Part shown: one piece after another, positions 1 to 6,838 of the stretch
Layout of the letters: every line of letters begins with the position of its first letter
Position numbering within the stretch: position 1 is the stretch's first letter
NCBI GenBank assembly: GCA_012514615.1
Contig: JAAYZY010000540.1
Coordinates: forward strand, 1 to 9,608
Source: Chloroflexota bacterium
GTDB taxonomy: Bacteria > Chloroflexota > Anaerolineae > DTPP01
Length of the DNA stretch: 9,608 nucleotides
Reading direction: 5' to 3'
The notes under the pieces: generated by a model
Databases searched by the model: none
Seen by the model: the letters and a program-made list of their open reading frames with translations, nothing else
Told to the model about the DNA's origin: nothing
Translations under genes and position numbers: made by a program

Positions 1-1766
1 GCGACGCGGTCATTGCCGAGGTGCTGGCCCTGTCCGACACGGCTTGGCAGCAGGTCAAGTCCGAAGCTCTGCGCGTCTTGGACCTGGTGATGCGGGAGGA
101 GATCCGGGAGACCTGGCTGGAGGACAAGCGGCGCACTGTACCGGCCCGCGTGAGCCTGGAGCTGAACGAGGTCCAGAGCGATGTGGTGACCGCGCTGGTG
201 CGGGGCCTGATGCGCCCCAACAGCTTCTTCAACGCGGCGCGTACCACTGACCTGCGCCGCCAAGCTCAGGAAGCGGTGGAACCCGTGAACCGCACGGTCG
301 AGGTGGGCGAGGTCATCTTGCGCACCGGCGACATCGTGGAGCCGCTGGACATCGAAGCCCTGGAGGCGCTGGGCCTACAAGAGCAGCAGTTGGATTGGCG
401 CCAGGTGCTGCAGGCAGCTGGTTTCATCCTCATCCTCACGCTGGTCTTCTGGCTCTACCTGGGGCGGGCCAACCCCAGCATGTGGAACACCCCCCGTCAG
501 GGCGCCCTGTTGGTGGGGTTGCTGTTCCTGTGGATCCTGCTGGCCAACGTCATGGTTCAGGGGAACGTGGTGCTGCCCTACCTCTACCCGGTGGCGGCGC
601 TCTCTTCCCTCCTGACCGCCTTCATGGGCTTCCAAGTGGGGGTGGTCGGGGCGCTGGTCCTCACCTTGGTGGTGGGTCAGCTCTCCCTTGGCTCCATGGA
701 GCTCATGGTCTACACCCTGGCCTGCGGTCTCATCGGTCCGTTGGCCCTGCGCCGCTTGGCGCGCCTCAACGCTTTCCTGTGGATGGGGGTCTATGTGGGG
801 CTGGGGGCGGTGGCGGCAGTGCTGGCGTTCCGCCTGCCCTCTCAGAACTACGACCTCTTGGGCCTGGCTACGCTCATCGGCGCCAGCCTTGCCAACGGCG
901 CGTTTTCTTCCAGCGTGACCCTACTGGCGCTCTTCCTGATGGGGGCTTTTCTACGGGTGACCACGCCCCTGCGCCTCATGGAGCTGGCCCGCCCCACCAA
1001 CCCCCTGCTGAACCAGCTGCTAATGAAGGCCCCGGGCACCTACAACCACACGCTGCTGGTGAGCAACCTGGCTGAGCAAGCGGCCGAAGCCATTGGGGCC
1101 GATTCGCAACTGGCCCGGGTGGGGGCCTACTACCACGATATCGGCAAGACCCTGCGGCCCTACTTCTTTGTGGACAACCAATTCGACGGCGCCAACGTGC
1201 ATGAGAAGCTGGACCCGCAGACCAGCGCCCAGATCGTGCGCAGCCACGTGACCGACGGCGTGGAGCTGGGCAGAAAGCATCGGCTGCCGGCTCAGGTGCT
1301 GGCCTTCATCCCCGAGCATCACGGCACGACCCTGATCACCTACTTCTTCCGGGAGGCCTGCAAGCAGGCCGGCGGCTGCGAGAACGTGGACGAAGCCCAG
1401 TTCCGCTACCCTGGCCCCAAGCCTCAGAGCCGCGAGACGGCCATCCTGATGCTGGCTGACGCCTGCGAGGCGGTGGTGCGCAGCGCGCGCCCGGCTGGCG
1501 TGGAGGAGGTGGACCGCCTGGTGCAGCAGATCATCCGTGAACGGGTGGACGACGGCCAGTTCGATGAGTGCGATCTCACCCTGCGGGACCTGGAACGGAT
1601 CCGCCGCACCTTTGTGGGGGTGCTGCAGGGCGTCTACCACCCACGCCTCCAATACCCCGAAGCGCCCCGTGCGGCAGCGGCGCCACCCCAGCCCGAGGGC
1701 GCGGTGGTGTCCAAGCCGGCGGTGGAGTCGCAGCCGCGACGGGAGTCTGCCCATGGACGCCGCTGA
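1..1766 (+). CDS. pgpH: 7TMR-HD family cyclic-di-AMP phosphodiesterase, 5'-truncated by window edge
   Basis: This is a membrane HD-domain phosphodiesterase; characterised PgpH proteins hydrolyse c-di-AMP to pApA. The reading frame is open from base 3, so the GTG at 21 is not the real start and the N-terminal membrane segment lies outside the window. Numbering from codon 21, residues about 1-120 are the end of the extracellular 7TMR-HDED domain, closing with 'VEVGEVILRTGDIVEP' and 'LEALGL'. About seven hydrophobic segments follow between 128 and 312. The cytoplasmic HD domain runs from about 335 to 545 with H343, H372-D373 ('YHDIGK'), H409, H433-H434 ('EHHGT') and D480, the full metal-ligand set. 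The last 35 residues are a Pro/Ala/Glu-rich, probably disordered tail that ends inside ybeY. The ybeY neighbour strongly supports the call; phoH is the usual gene further upstream. The family is secure; substrate is by homology. Confidence 0.93.
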   Translation, partial: DAVIAEVLALSDTAWQQVKSEALRVLDLVMREEIRETWLEDKRRTVPARVSLELNEVQSDVVTALVRGLMRPNSFFNAARTTDLRRQAQEAVEPVNRTVEVGEVILRTGDIVEPLDIEALEALGLQEQQLDWRQVLQAAGFILILTLVFWLYLGRANPSMWNTPRQGALLVGLLFLWILLANVMVQGNVVLPYLYPVAALSSLLTAFMGFQVGVVGALVLTLVVGQLSLGSMELMVYTLACGLIGPLALRRLARLNAFLWMGVYVGLGAVAAVLAFRLPSQNYDLLGLATLIGASLANGAFSSSVTLLALFLMGAFLRVTTPLRLMELARPTNPLLNQLLMKAPGTYNHTLLVSNLAEQAAEAIGADSQLARVGAYYHDIGKTLRPYFFVDNQFDGANVHEKLDPQTSAQIVRSHVTDGVELGRKHRLPAQVLAFIPEHHGTTLITYFFREACKQAGGCENVDEAQFRYPGPKPQSRETAILMLADACEAVVRSARPAGVEEVDRLVQQIIRERVDDGQFDECDLTLRDLERIRRTFVGVLQGVYHPRLQYPEAPRAAAAPPQPEGAVVSKPAVESQPRRESAHGRR

Positions 1767-2223
1767 ACAGCCGGTGGTGGAGCTGGTGGTAGCCGAGGCG
1801 CTTGCCGACCAGGTGGACGAGGAGCTGGTGCGGCGGGCCGTGCAAGGGACGTTGGCGGAGGTGGGGGCCGCTTCAGCGGTGGAGCTGAGCGTGCTCATCA
1901 CCGATGATGTGGAGGTGCAGCGGCTGAATCGGGCCTACCGCGGCATCGATGCGCCTACCGACGTGCTCTCCTTCGCCCAGCAGGAGGGGGACGCCCCCTT
2001 GGTGTCTGCTCCGCAGGCCGCGCTCTACCTGGGCGACATCGCCATCTCGCTGCCCACAGCCCAACGCCAGGCGGCAGAGCGGGGCGCCTCTGCGGAGCAG
2101 GAGCTGGCCCTGCTGACGGTGCATGGCACGCTACACTTGCTGGGCTACGATCACGCCACCGACGAGGAGGAAGCCCGCTTGTGGGACCTGCAGGAGCGGA
2201 TCCTGGCCGGCCTGGGCTTCTGA
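1753..2223 (+). CDS. ybeY: YbeY, endoribonuclease / rRNA maturation factor
   Basis: YbeY is a small zinc-dependent cytoplasmic protein needed for 16S rRNA 3'-end processing and ribosome quality control. The 156-residue product has the usual family length and carries the signature 'HGTLHLLGYDH', in which H124, H128 and H134 are the three metal ligands. The upstream family motif 'RAYRGIDAPTDVLSF' is also present at about residues 59-73. The ATG at 1753 is chosen because GGGAG at 1741-1745 lies 7 bases upstream and the family N-terminus begins right after it; the same frame is open further upstream, but that part is out-of-frame pgpH sequence. The start overlaps the last 14 bases of pgpH, so translation is probably coupled. 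The pgpH-ybeY order is conserved in many Gram-positives and related phyla. The dgkA or era genes often found next are absent here. Confidence 0.95.
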   Translation: MDAAEQPVVELVVAEALADQVDEELVRRAVQGTLAEVGAASAVELSVLITDDVEVQRLNRAYRGIDAPTDVLSFAQQEGDAPLVSAPQAALYLGDIAISLPTAQRQAAERGASAEQELALLTVHGTLHLLGYDHATDEEEARLWDLQERILAGLGF

Positions 2224-2289
2224 GCGGCGAGGCGGCGGTGGACGGCGAGGCGTGGGGTGTGTGTGGGTGTGAAACCATCTGGAGATAGC

Positions 2290-2294
2290 GGAGG
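2290..2294 (+). promoter_or_regulatory. Ribosome binding site fixing the OsmC-family start
   Basis: GGAGG lies 9 bases before the ATG at 2304. A closer ATG at 2296 is in another frame, so the SD and the family N-terminus together decide the start at 2304. Confidence 0.6.
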
Positions 2295-2303
2295 CATGAG
2301 GCC

Positions 2304-2729
2304 ATGGAAGACGTGGTGAGGGCGCGCTGGTTGGACGGGCTGGTCTTCGAGGCGGAAGACGGCGAAGGCCATACGGTGCGCATGGACACCAGCGCGGAAC
2401 ACGGCGGCGGCTCGGCGATCCGCCCGGTGACCATGCTGCTGGTGAGTCTGGTGGGCTGCACCGCCATGGATGTGGTGGCCATCCTGGAGAAGAAGCGGCA
2501 GAAACTGACGAGCTTCGAGACGGTGGTGCGGGGGGAACGGGCCGAGGAGCACCCCAAGAAGTACACCCACATCCAGGTGGAATACATCGTTCGGGGCCAA
2601 GGGATCGACCCGGCGGCGGTGGAGCGCGCCATTGACTTGTCGGTCACCAAGTACTGTTCGGTGCAGGCCAGCCTCGACCCGCGGATCGAGGTGACGCACA
2701 CCTTCCGCATCGAGGAAGAGCCGGCCTAG
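2304..2729 (+). CDS. OsmC/Ohr-family peroxiredoxin-like protein
   Basis: This 141-residue protein belongs to the OsmC superfamily (COG1765 type), which in characterised members reduces organic or inorganic peroxides with two cysteines. Both are present: C52 in 'LVGCTAMDVVAIL', at the start of the long central helix, and C118 in 'KYCSVQASL'. The length is typical of the shorter YhfA-like subgroup rather than Ohr. The N-terminal strands ('VRARWLDGLVFEAED') and the 'RPVTMLLVSL' stretch before the first cysteine also fit. An 80-base G/T-rich spacer separates it from ybeY; I see no convincing promoter or terminator in it, so co-transcription with ybeY is possible but not shown. The subgroup's substrate is poorly defined, so I give no symbol. 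The family call is firm and peroxidase activity is inferred. Confidence 0.88.
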   Translation: MEDVVRARWLDGLVFEAEDGEGHTVRMDTSAEHGGGSAIRPVTMLLVSLVGCTAMDVVAILEKKRQKLTSFETVVRGERAEEHPKKYTHIQVEYIVRGQGIDPAAVERAIDLSVTKYCSVQASLDPRIEVTHTFRIEEEPA

Positions 2730-2796
2730 CTGAGCCGGTGGGGAACTGGGACGCAAGCCGCGCCAACAGGCGCAGGGATGAACAGGGAGGAACACG

Positions 2797-4299
2797 GTGC
2801 AGATCATTGTTGCGACGGGACCGATCGAGAAACAGGAATCGCCCCTGTTGGTGGTGAACCTCTTCGAGGGGCAAGAGAAGCCGGGCGGCGCCACCGGGGC
2901 GGTGGATGCTGCCCTCCATGGGCAGATTAGCGCCCTCATGGCCAGCGGCGATTTCAAGGGTAAGAAGGGAGAGATCGTCATCCTCTACCCCGCTGGGGCC
3001 ATCCCGGCGCACCGGGTGCTGCTGGTGGGCCTGGGCAAGGCCGAGAAGTGCCACGCCGAGACGCTGCGCCAGGTGGCGGCCGCCGTGGCCCAGAAGGCAG
3101 CGGCCCTGGGCGTGGCTGAGTATCACTCGGTGGTGCACGGCGCGGGGCGGGGCGGGATGGATCCCGCCGACGCCGCACAGGCTGTCGCTGAAGGGACCAT
3201 CCTGGGCCTCTACCGCTACGACGAGTACAAGACCAAAGACAAGGAAGACCGCGAGGTCGAGCAGCTGACGTTGGTAGAGCTGGACGAGGTCCGCTCCACC
3301 CAGGTGGCCCTGGGCGCGCAGCTGGGGCAGACGGTCGCCCGGGCCACCTGCCTGGCCCGGGACCTGATCAACAAGCCTGCTGCGGTGGTCACCCCGATGA
3401 TGCTGGCCGCCACCGCTCAGAAGATGGCCGAGGAGCGGGGTCTTTCGTTCTCTGCGCTGGACGAGGGGAAGATGCGCGAGCTGGGCATGGGCGCGCTGTT
3501 GGCGGTGAACCACGGCAGCGCCGAACCGCCCCGACTCATCATCCTGGAGCACAACGCGGACCGCTCCGACCTGCCGACTATCGTCCTTGTGGGCAAGGGG
3601 CTGACCTTCGATTCCGGCGGCCTGAACATCAAGCCGGGCGATAGCATGACGACCATGCGCGGCGACATGGCCGGCGGGGCGGCGGTGTTTGGGACGATGC
3701 AGGCGGTGGCCGAGCTGCGCCTGCCGCTCCATGTGGTGGGCCTGGTGCCGGCCACGGAGAACATGCCCGGCTCGCGGGCCTACAAGCCTGGCGACATCCT
3801 CACCACCATCTCGGGCAAGACCATCGAGGTGCTGAACACCGACGCCGAGGGCCGCCTGATTCTGGCCGATGCCCTGGCTTACGCCAAGCGCTGGAACCCC
3901 ACCGCTGTGGTGGACTTGGCCACGCTGACCGGGGCCTGCGCCGTGGCCTTGGGGCGCTACGCGGCCGGCCTGATGACGGAGGATGACGACCTGGCGGCCA
4001 AGCTCAGCCAGGCCGGCGACATCTCTGGCGATCGCGTCTGGCGGCTGCCCATGTGGGAAGAGTACCAGTCGCTGGTGGAGAGCGACGTAGCCGACGTGCG
4101 CAACACCGGCAAGGTGCGTGAGGGCGGGGCCATCGCCGGGGCCATGCTCCTACGGGAGTTCGCCGAAGGCTACCGCTGGGCGCACCTGGACATCGCCGGC
4201 ACCTCGTTTGCCCAAGACGGCGCCATCCCCTATCGGCCCAAGGGCGGCACGGGCTTCGGCGTGCGTTTGCTGGTGCAGTTCCTGCAAGACTGGAAGTAG
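2797..4299 (+). CDS. pepA: Leucyl aminopeptidase, M17 family (cytosol aminopeptidase)
   Basis: This is a complete 500-residue M17 metallo-aminopeptidase, a cytoplasmic hexameric enzyme that removes N-terminal residues from peptides. Residues 1-160 form the variable N-terminal domain and about 170-500 the catalytic domain. The two-metal site is intact: K267 and D272 in 'VGKGLTFDSGG', D290 in 'MRGDMAGG', and D349 and E351 in 'NTDAEGR'. The catalytic K279 and R353 are also present. All seven lie exactly three positions before their E. coli PepA counterparts. The GTG at 2797 is chosen because GGGAGG at 2785-2790 sits 6 bases upstream; the ATG at 2778 is out of frame. The 67-base gap after the OsmC-family gene shows no clear promoter. 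E. coli PepA also binds DNA, but nothing here indicates that role. The gene ends at the convergent stem-loop region. Confidence 0.96.
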   Translation: MQIIVATGPIEKQESPLLVVNLFEGQEKPGGATGAVDAALHGQISALMASGDFKGKKGEIVILYPAGAIPAHRVLLVGLGKAEKCHAETLRQVAAAVAQKAAALGVAEYHSVVHGAGRGGMDPADAAQAVAEGTILGLYRYDEYKTKDKEDREVEQLTLVELDEVRSTQVALGAQLGQTVARATCLARDLINKPAAVVTPMMLAATAQKMAEERGLSFSALDEGKMRELGMGALLAVNHGSAEPPRLIILEHNADRSDLPTIVLVGKGLTFDSGGLNIKPGDSMTTMRGDMAGGAAVFGTMQAVAELRLPLHVVGLVPATENMPGSRAYKPGDILTTISGKTIEVLNTDAEGRLILADALAYAKRWNPTAVVDLATLTGACAVALGRYAAGLMTEDDDLAAKLSQAGDISGDRVWRLPMWEEYQSLVESDVADVRNTGKVREGGAIAGAMLLREFAEGYRWAHLDIAGTSFAQDGAIPYRPKGGTGFGVRLLVQFLQDWK

Positions 4300-4317
4300 A
4301 GGCCTGTCCTTCTCATA

Positions 4318-4345
4318 GTAGGGGCGACGCACCCGTCGCCCCTAC
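4318..4345. repeat. Perfect 12-bp palindromic stem-loop, REP-like
   Basis: The arms GTAGGGGCGACG (4318-4329) and CGTCGCCCCTAC (4334-4345) are perfect reverse complements around the 4-base loop CACC. It begins 18 bases after the pepA stop. There is no T-run on either side, so it is not a textbook intrinsic terminator, although such a stem could still stop or protect a transcript. The GTAGGGGCG...CGCCCCTAC form is one I associate with dispersed intergenic palindromes in Chloroflexota and Cyanobacteria; that is recollection, not a search. Only one copy is in this window. Confidence 0.7.
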
Positions 4346-4396
4346 CCGCGCCAACCTGCCCAGCCATGCCCGGGGCAGCGGGCACCCATCTCGCGC

Positions 4397-4432
4397 AGAC
4401 GGCCCGGCGGCTTCGCAACCGCCGGGCCATCT
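4397..4432. terminator. Bidirectional stem-loop between convergent pepA and fabH
   Basis: The left arm at 4397-4410 (AGACGGCCCGGCGG) and right arm at 4419-4432 (CCGCCGGGCCATCT) pair over 14 bp around an 8-base loop. The one imperfect pair is C-A in plus-strand RNA but becomes a G-U wobble in minus-strand RNA, so the stem is complete in the transcript of fabH, whose stop is 49 bases before it. Neither side has a clear U-tract, so Rho-independent termination is plausible but not certain. Confidence 0.6.
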
Positions 4433-4480
4433 GTTGGGGGGTACACGCTGGGTGAGCAGCGCGGGGGTGCAGAGCGGATG

Positions 4481-5659
4481 TCAGTCCTCCTTCTTGCGGC
4501 GGCGCACCGTGCGGGTGTAGAGCGGCAGCAGCAACGGCATCACCGCATCTTCCACGGCGGCGCGGGCCGAGACGCGGGCGTTCCACAGGGCGATGCGCGC
4601 TTTGTTCAGCGGCTGGGTCAGCCGCTCCCGCATGGGCCAGTCGCTCACGGCGATGGGCTCCGCCTTTGGGGCTACCGGCTGCCAGTGCACCACGGTGGAG
4701 GCCCAGGTCAGCCCGGCGCCGAAGCCTGCCAGCACCACGTGGTCGCCGTCCTTCAGGCGGCCCTCGTCGGCTGCTTCGGCCAGGGCGATGGGGATGGAGG
4801 CCGCCGAGGTGTTGCCGTAGCGATCCAGGTTCACCAGTACCTTCTCCATGGGCATGCCCAGGCGTCGGGCGGCCATCTCAATGATGCGCAGGTTGGCTTG
4901 GTGAGGGATGACCAGTTCCACATCCTCCCACGGCAGTCCGCTCTTGCGGATGACCTCCTGGACCGAGTCCACCATCACCCGGGTGGCAAACAGGAAGACC
5001 TTGCGGCCGTTCATGCGCAGGTAGTGCCGCCCGTCATCCAGCACTCTGTGGCTGGGCGGCTCGGCGGTGCCCAGGCCGTGGACGATGAGGGCGTCGGCGC
5101 TGGCCCCTTCGGAGCCTAGGTCGTAGGCCAGCGGGCCGGTGGGCTGATCGGCGGCCTCCAGGACTACAGCGCCGGCTCCGTCGCCGAAGAGCACACAGGT
5201 GTTGCGGTCGCTCCAGTCGGTGACGAAGGAGATGATCTCCGCGCCGATGACCAGCACCTTCTGGCATGTGCCGGTGGCGATGTACTGGTGGGCAGCAGAA
5301 AGGCCGTAGACGAAGCCGGTGCAGCCGGCGGCCAGGGTGAACGCGCCGGCCCTGTTCGCCCCTAGCCTGTCTTGCACGATGCTGGAGACTGGCGGCAGGA
5401 AGTGATCTGGCGACGAGGTGGCCATGATGATGAGATCCAGATCGGCAGCGTCGACGCCCGCCCGGGTCAGCGCCGCCTGCCCTGCCTTCACCGCCATGTC
5501 GCTGGTGGTCTCGCCAGGCGCGGCGATGCGCCGCTCCCGGATCCCGGTGCGGCTGACGATCCACTCGTCGCTGGTCTCCACCATCTGCTCCAGGTCAGCG
5601 TTGCTGAGCACCCGTTCCGGAAGGTACTTGCCCCAACCCGTGATGCGTGCGTACTTCAT
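4481..5659 (-). CDS. fabH: Beta-ketoacyl-ACP synthase III (FabH) with C-terminal extension
   Basis: FabH condenses acetyl-CoA (or a branched acyl-CoA) with malonyl-ACP, the first step of type II fatty-acid synthesis. The catalytic triad is intact: C113 in 'AAGCTGF', H253 in 'IPHQANLRI' and N283 in 'YGNTSAASIP'. Family landmarks 'DEWIVSRTGIRERR' (31-44) and 'LFGDGAGAVVL' (157-167) are present. The thiolase fold ends at about residue 326 with 'GFGAGLTWASTVVHW', where most FabH proteins stop at about 317-335 residues. Here about 66 further residues follow, including a helical stretch (about 350-381) and a basic end 'RTVRRRKKED'. GAGAGG at 5671-5676 precedes the ATG by 11 bases. It is the last gene of a minus-strand series, 75 bases after the small membrane protein. 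The enzyme call is firm; the extension's role is unknown. Confidence 0.94.
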   Translation of the reverse strand: MKYARITGWGKYLPERVLSNADLEQMVETSDEWIVSRTGIRERRIAAPGETTSDMAVKAGQAALTRAGVDAADLDLIIMATSSPDHFLPPVSSIVQDRLGANRAGAFTLAAGCTGFVYGLSAAHQYIATGTCQKVLVIGAEIISFVTDWSDRNTCVLFGDGAGAVVLEAADQPTGPLAYDLGSEGASADALIVHGLGTAEPPSHRVLDDGRHYLRMNGRKVFLFATRVMVDSVQEVIRKSGLPWEDVELVIPHQANLRIIEMAARRLGMPMEKVLVNLDRYGNTSAASIPIALAEAADEGRLKDGDHVVLAGFGAGLTWASTVVHWQPVAPKAEPIAVSDWPMRERLTQPLNKARIALWNARVSARAAVEDAVMPLLLPLYTRTVRRRKKED

Positions 5660-5734
5660 GGTCCTGCGTTCCTCTCTTGCCCATGAGTTCGGCCCAGAAA
5701 ACCAAAGAATAGCCCGCAGAAGACGGCCCTGTAC

Positions 5735-6142
5735 CTAGGCAGCCTTGGCCTCGTTGCGCCGTTGGTGTACCAGGTGCGCTCGGATGAGCAGCGCGGCCAC
5801 GCCGGCCACAGAGACGGCCGACCCCACGGCTGCTGCACCGATGACCAGCTCCCGATGCTCGCTGCTCCAGGCGCGCCACGGGCGCGGCGATGGGGCGGCG
5901 CTGCGTTGGCGTGCAGCGGTCACCAACCCCTCCCGCAGCGTCTGGCGGAACGAGGGCGCCGGCTGCACCGGCGGGAGCGCCAGTCGCAGCAGCCCGGCCA
6001 CCTCCAGCAGCGGCGGCAGGTGTCGTTCCAGGTACGGGAACATGGCGGCATACTCGCCGCCCCGTACCGGGCGCTGTGCCTCCGCATCCAAGATGTCTTT
6101 CACCAGGGCCGATTCGGCCACCCAACCCAAGGGGTCCCTCAT
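5735..6142 (-). CDS. Small single-TM protein, candidate anti-sigma factor
   Basis: I do not recognise a named family with certainty. The 135-residue product (from ATG 6142) has a soluble N-terminal part, a motif 'PPVQPAPSFRQTLREGL' at about 57-73, and one membrane segment at about 99-121 rich in Ala, Gly and Val, followed by a short basic tail. It starts 6 bases after the sigma-factor stop, with its SD (AGGGGAGG, complement of 6154-6161) inside the end of that gene, so the two are probably co-translated. A soluble domain of this size plus one TM directly behind an ECF sigma gene is the usual anti-sigma layout, and 'P.P.FR..LR..L' motifs are common in such proteins. It has no cysteine, so it is not a zinc-binding anti-sigma. 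A TTG at 6145, with better SD spacing (8 versus 11 bases), is an alternative start adding one residue. Topology is uncertain because both flanks are basic. Confidence 0.6.
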   Translation of the reverse strand: MRDPLGWVAESALVKDILDAEAQRPVRGGEYAAMFPYLERHLPPLLEVAGLLRLALPPVQPAPSFRQTLREGLVTAARQRSAAPSPRPWRAWSSEHRELVIGAAAVGSAVSVAGVAALLIRAHLVHQRRNEAKAA

Positions 6143-6148
6143 CAAACG

Positions 6149-6727
6149 TCAACCTCCCCTCTCTTCATCCTTCTCGCCCAGCCCCCGCTGGCTCAACTGC
6201 TGCCGCAAGGTCAACAAGGTACGGTGGTACAGCGACTTGATGGCGCCCTCACTGCGGCCCATCACCTCCCCGATGTCGGCGTTGCTCATCTGCTCCACGA
6301 ACTTCAGAAGGAGCAGTTGCTGGCGCTCGGCAGGCAGCTCCCGCACAGAGGCTCGGACGATCTCCTCCGTCTCTCGCTGCTCGGCTGTGGCCTCCGGCGG
6401 CCGGGCCCCAGACCCCACCTGCACCAGGTGCTCCAGCGAGACCTGGGGGTGGCGGCTCTGATCCCGATGCCAGTTGGCCATCAGGTTGTGGGCAATGCGG
6501 TACAGCCAAGCCGAGAACGGCAGGCCGCGCTCTTGGTAGCGCCCCAGGCTGTTCAGGGCCCGGTAGAAGGTGCGGGCTGTCAGGTCCTCGGCGTCCTCGT
6601 GGCTGCCGGTGCGGTAGTAGAGGTAGCTGTAGATCTTGTCCACGTACCGCTCGTACAGAAGGCCAAACGTGTCGGCTTCTTCTTTGGCCTGGGCCACGAG
6701 TTCGGCGTCGGTCGGGTTCTCAGGCAC
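6149..6727 (-). CDS. ECF-type RNA polymerase sigma factor
   Basis: This is a sigma-70 family factor of extracytoplasmic-function type, with only regions 2 and 4. Numbering from GTG 6727 (192 residues), region 2 spans about 20-86, including 'LYERYVDKIYSYLYYRTG', 'DAEDLTARTFYRAL' and 'PFSAWLYRIAHNL'. A linker follows, and region 4 spans about 125-177 with the helix-turn-helix 'SNADIGEVMGRSEGAIKSLYHR'. The GTG is preferred because GGAGG (complement of 6734-6738) lies 6 bases upstream and the product then starts like typical ECF factors. An alternative TTG at 6811 also has an SD (AGGAGAG, 6 bases away) and would add 28 residues containing three cysteines. The small TM protein follows immediately and is the likely anti-sigma partner. 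The target promoter cannot be read from the window. The family is certain, the start is not. Confidence 0.92.
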   Translation of the reverse strand: MPENPTDAELVAQAKEEADTFGLLYERYVDKIYSYLYYRTGSHEDAEDLTARTFYRALNSLGRYQERGLPFSAWLYRIAHNLMANWHRDQSRHPQVSLEHLVQVGSGARPPEATAEQRETEEIVRASVRELPAERQQLLLLKFVEQMSNADIGEVMGRSEGAIKSLYHRTLLTLRQQLSQRGLGEKDEERGG

Positions 6728-6733
6728 AAAACG

Positions 6734-6738
6734 CCTCC
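6734..6738 (-). promoter_or_regulatory. Ribosome binding site supporting the internal GTG start of the sigma gene
   Basis: On the minus strand GGAGG is followed by 6 bases and then GTG at 6727. This is the better of two good SD/start pairs for the sigma gene; the other is AGGAGAG before the TTG at 6811. Confidence 0.6.
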
Positions 6739-6755
6739 GGGCCCGACAGGCCGTC

Positions 6756-6777
6756 TGCACCGTGCGCTCACAGTGCA
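6756..6777. promoter_or_regulatory. Imperfect inverted repeat upstream of the sigma factor start
   Basis: TGCACCGTG (6756-6764) and CACAGTGCA (6769-6777) form 9-base arms around the centre CGCT with one mismatch, which is a G-U wobble in the minus-strand RNA. It lies between the two possible starts of the sigma gene. If GTG 6727 is the true start it sits in the untranslated spacer, where it could be an operator or a leader hairpin; if TTG 6811 is used it is simply coding. Confidence 0.4.
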
Positions 6778-6838
6778 AACACCTGCGGGCCGAACTAGTT
6801 GCGCCCGGCAAGGGATCTCTCCTGCCGCGGCGGATCGA

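Noticed and set aside
1020..1901. 293-codon minus-strand open frame under pgpH and ybeY
   Set aside because: It is antisense to the HD domain and the YbeY start, both strongly recognised, and its translation is His/Arg/Ala-rich without motifs.
2225..2252. 10-bp direct repeat CGGCGAGGCG after ybeY
   Set aside because: Two copies 18 bases apart in a GC-rich spacer with no promoter or palindrome nearby; likely chance.
2644..3732. 362-codon minus-strand open frame under pepA
   Set aside because: It lies opposite the catalytic domain of a clear M17 peptidase; composition is typical of an antisense shadow.
4478..5119. 213-codon plus-strand open frame under fabH
   Set aside because: It is antisense to the FabH catalytic and C-terminal regions, with Gly/His/Gln-rich low-information sequence.
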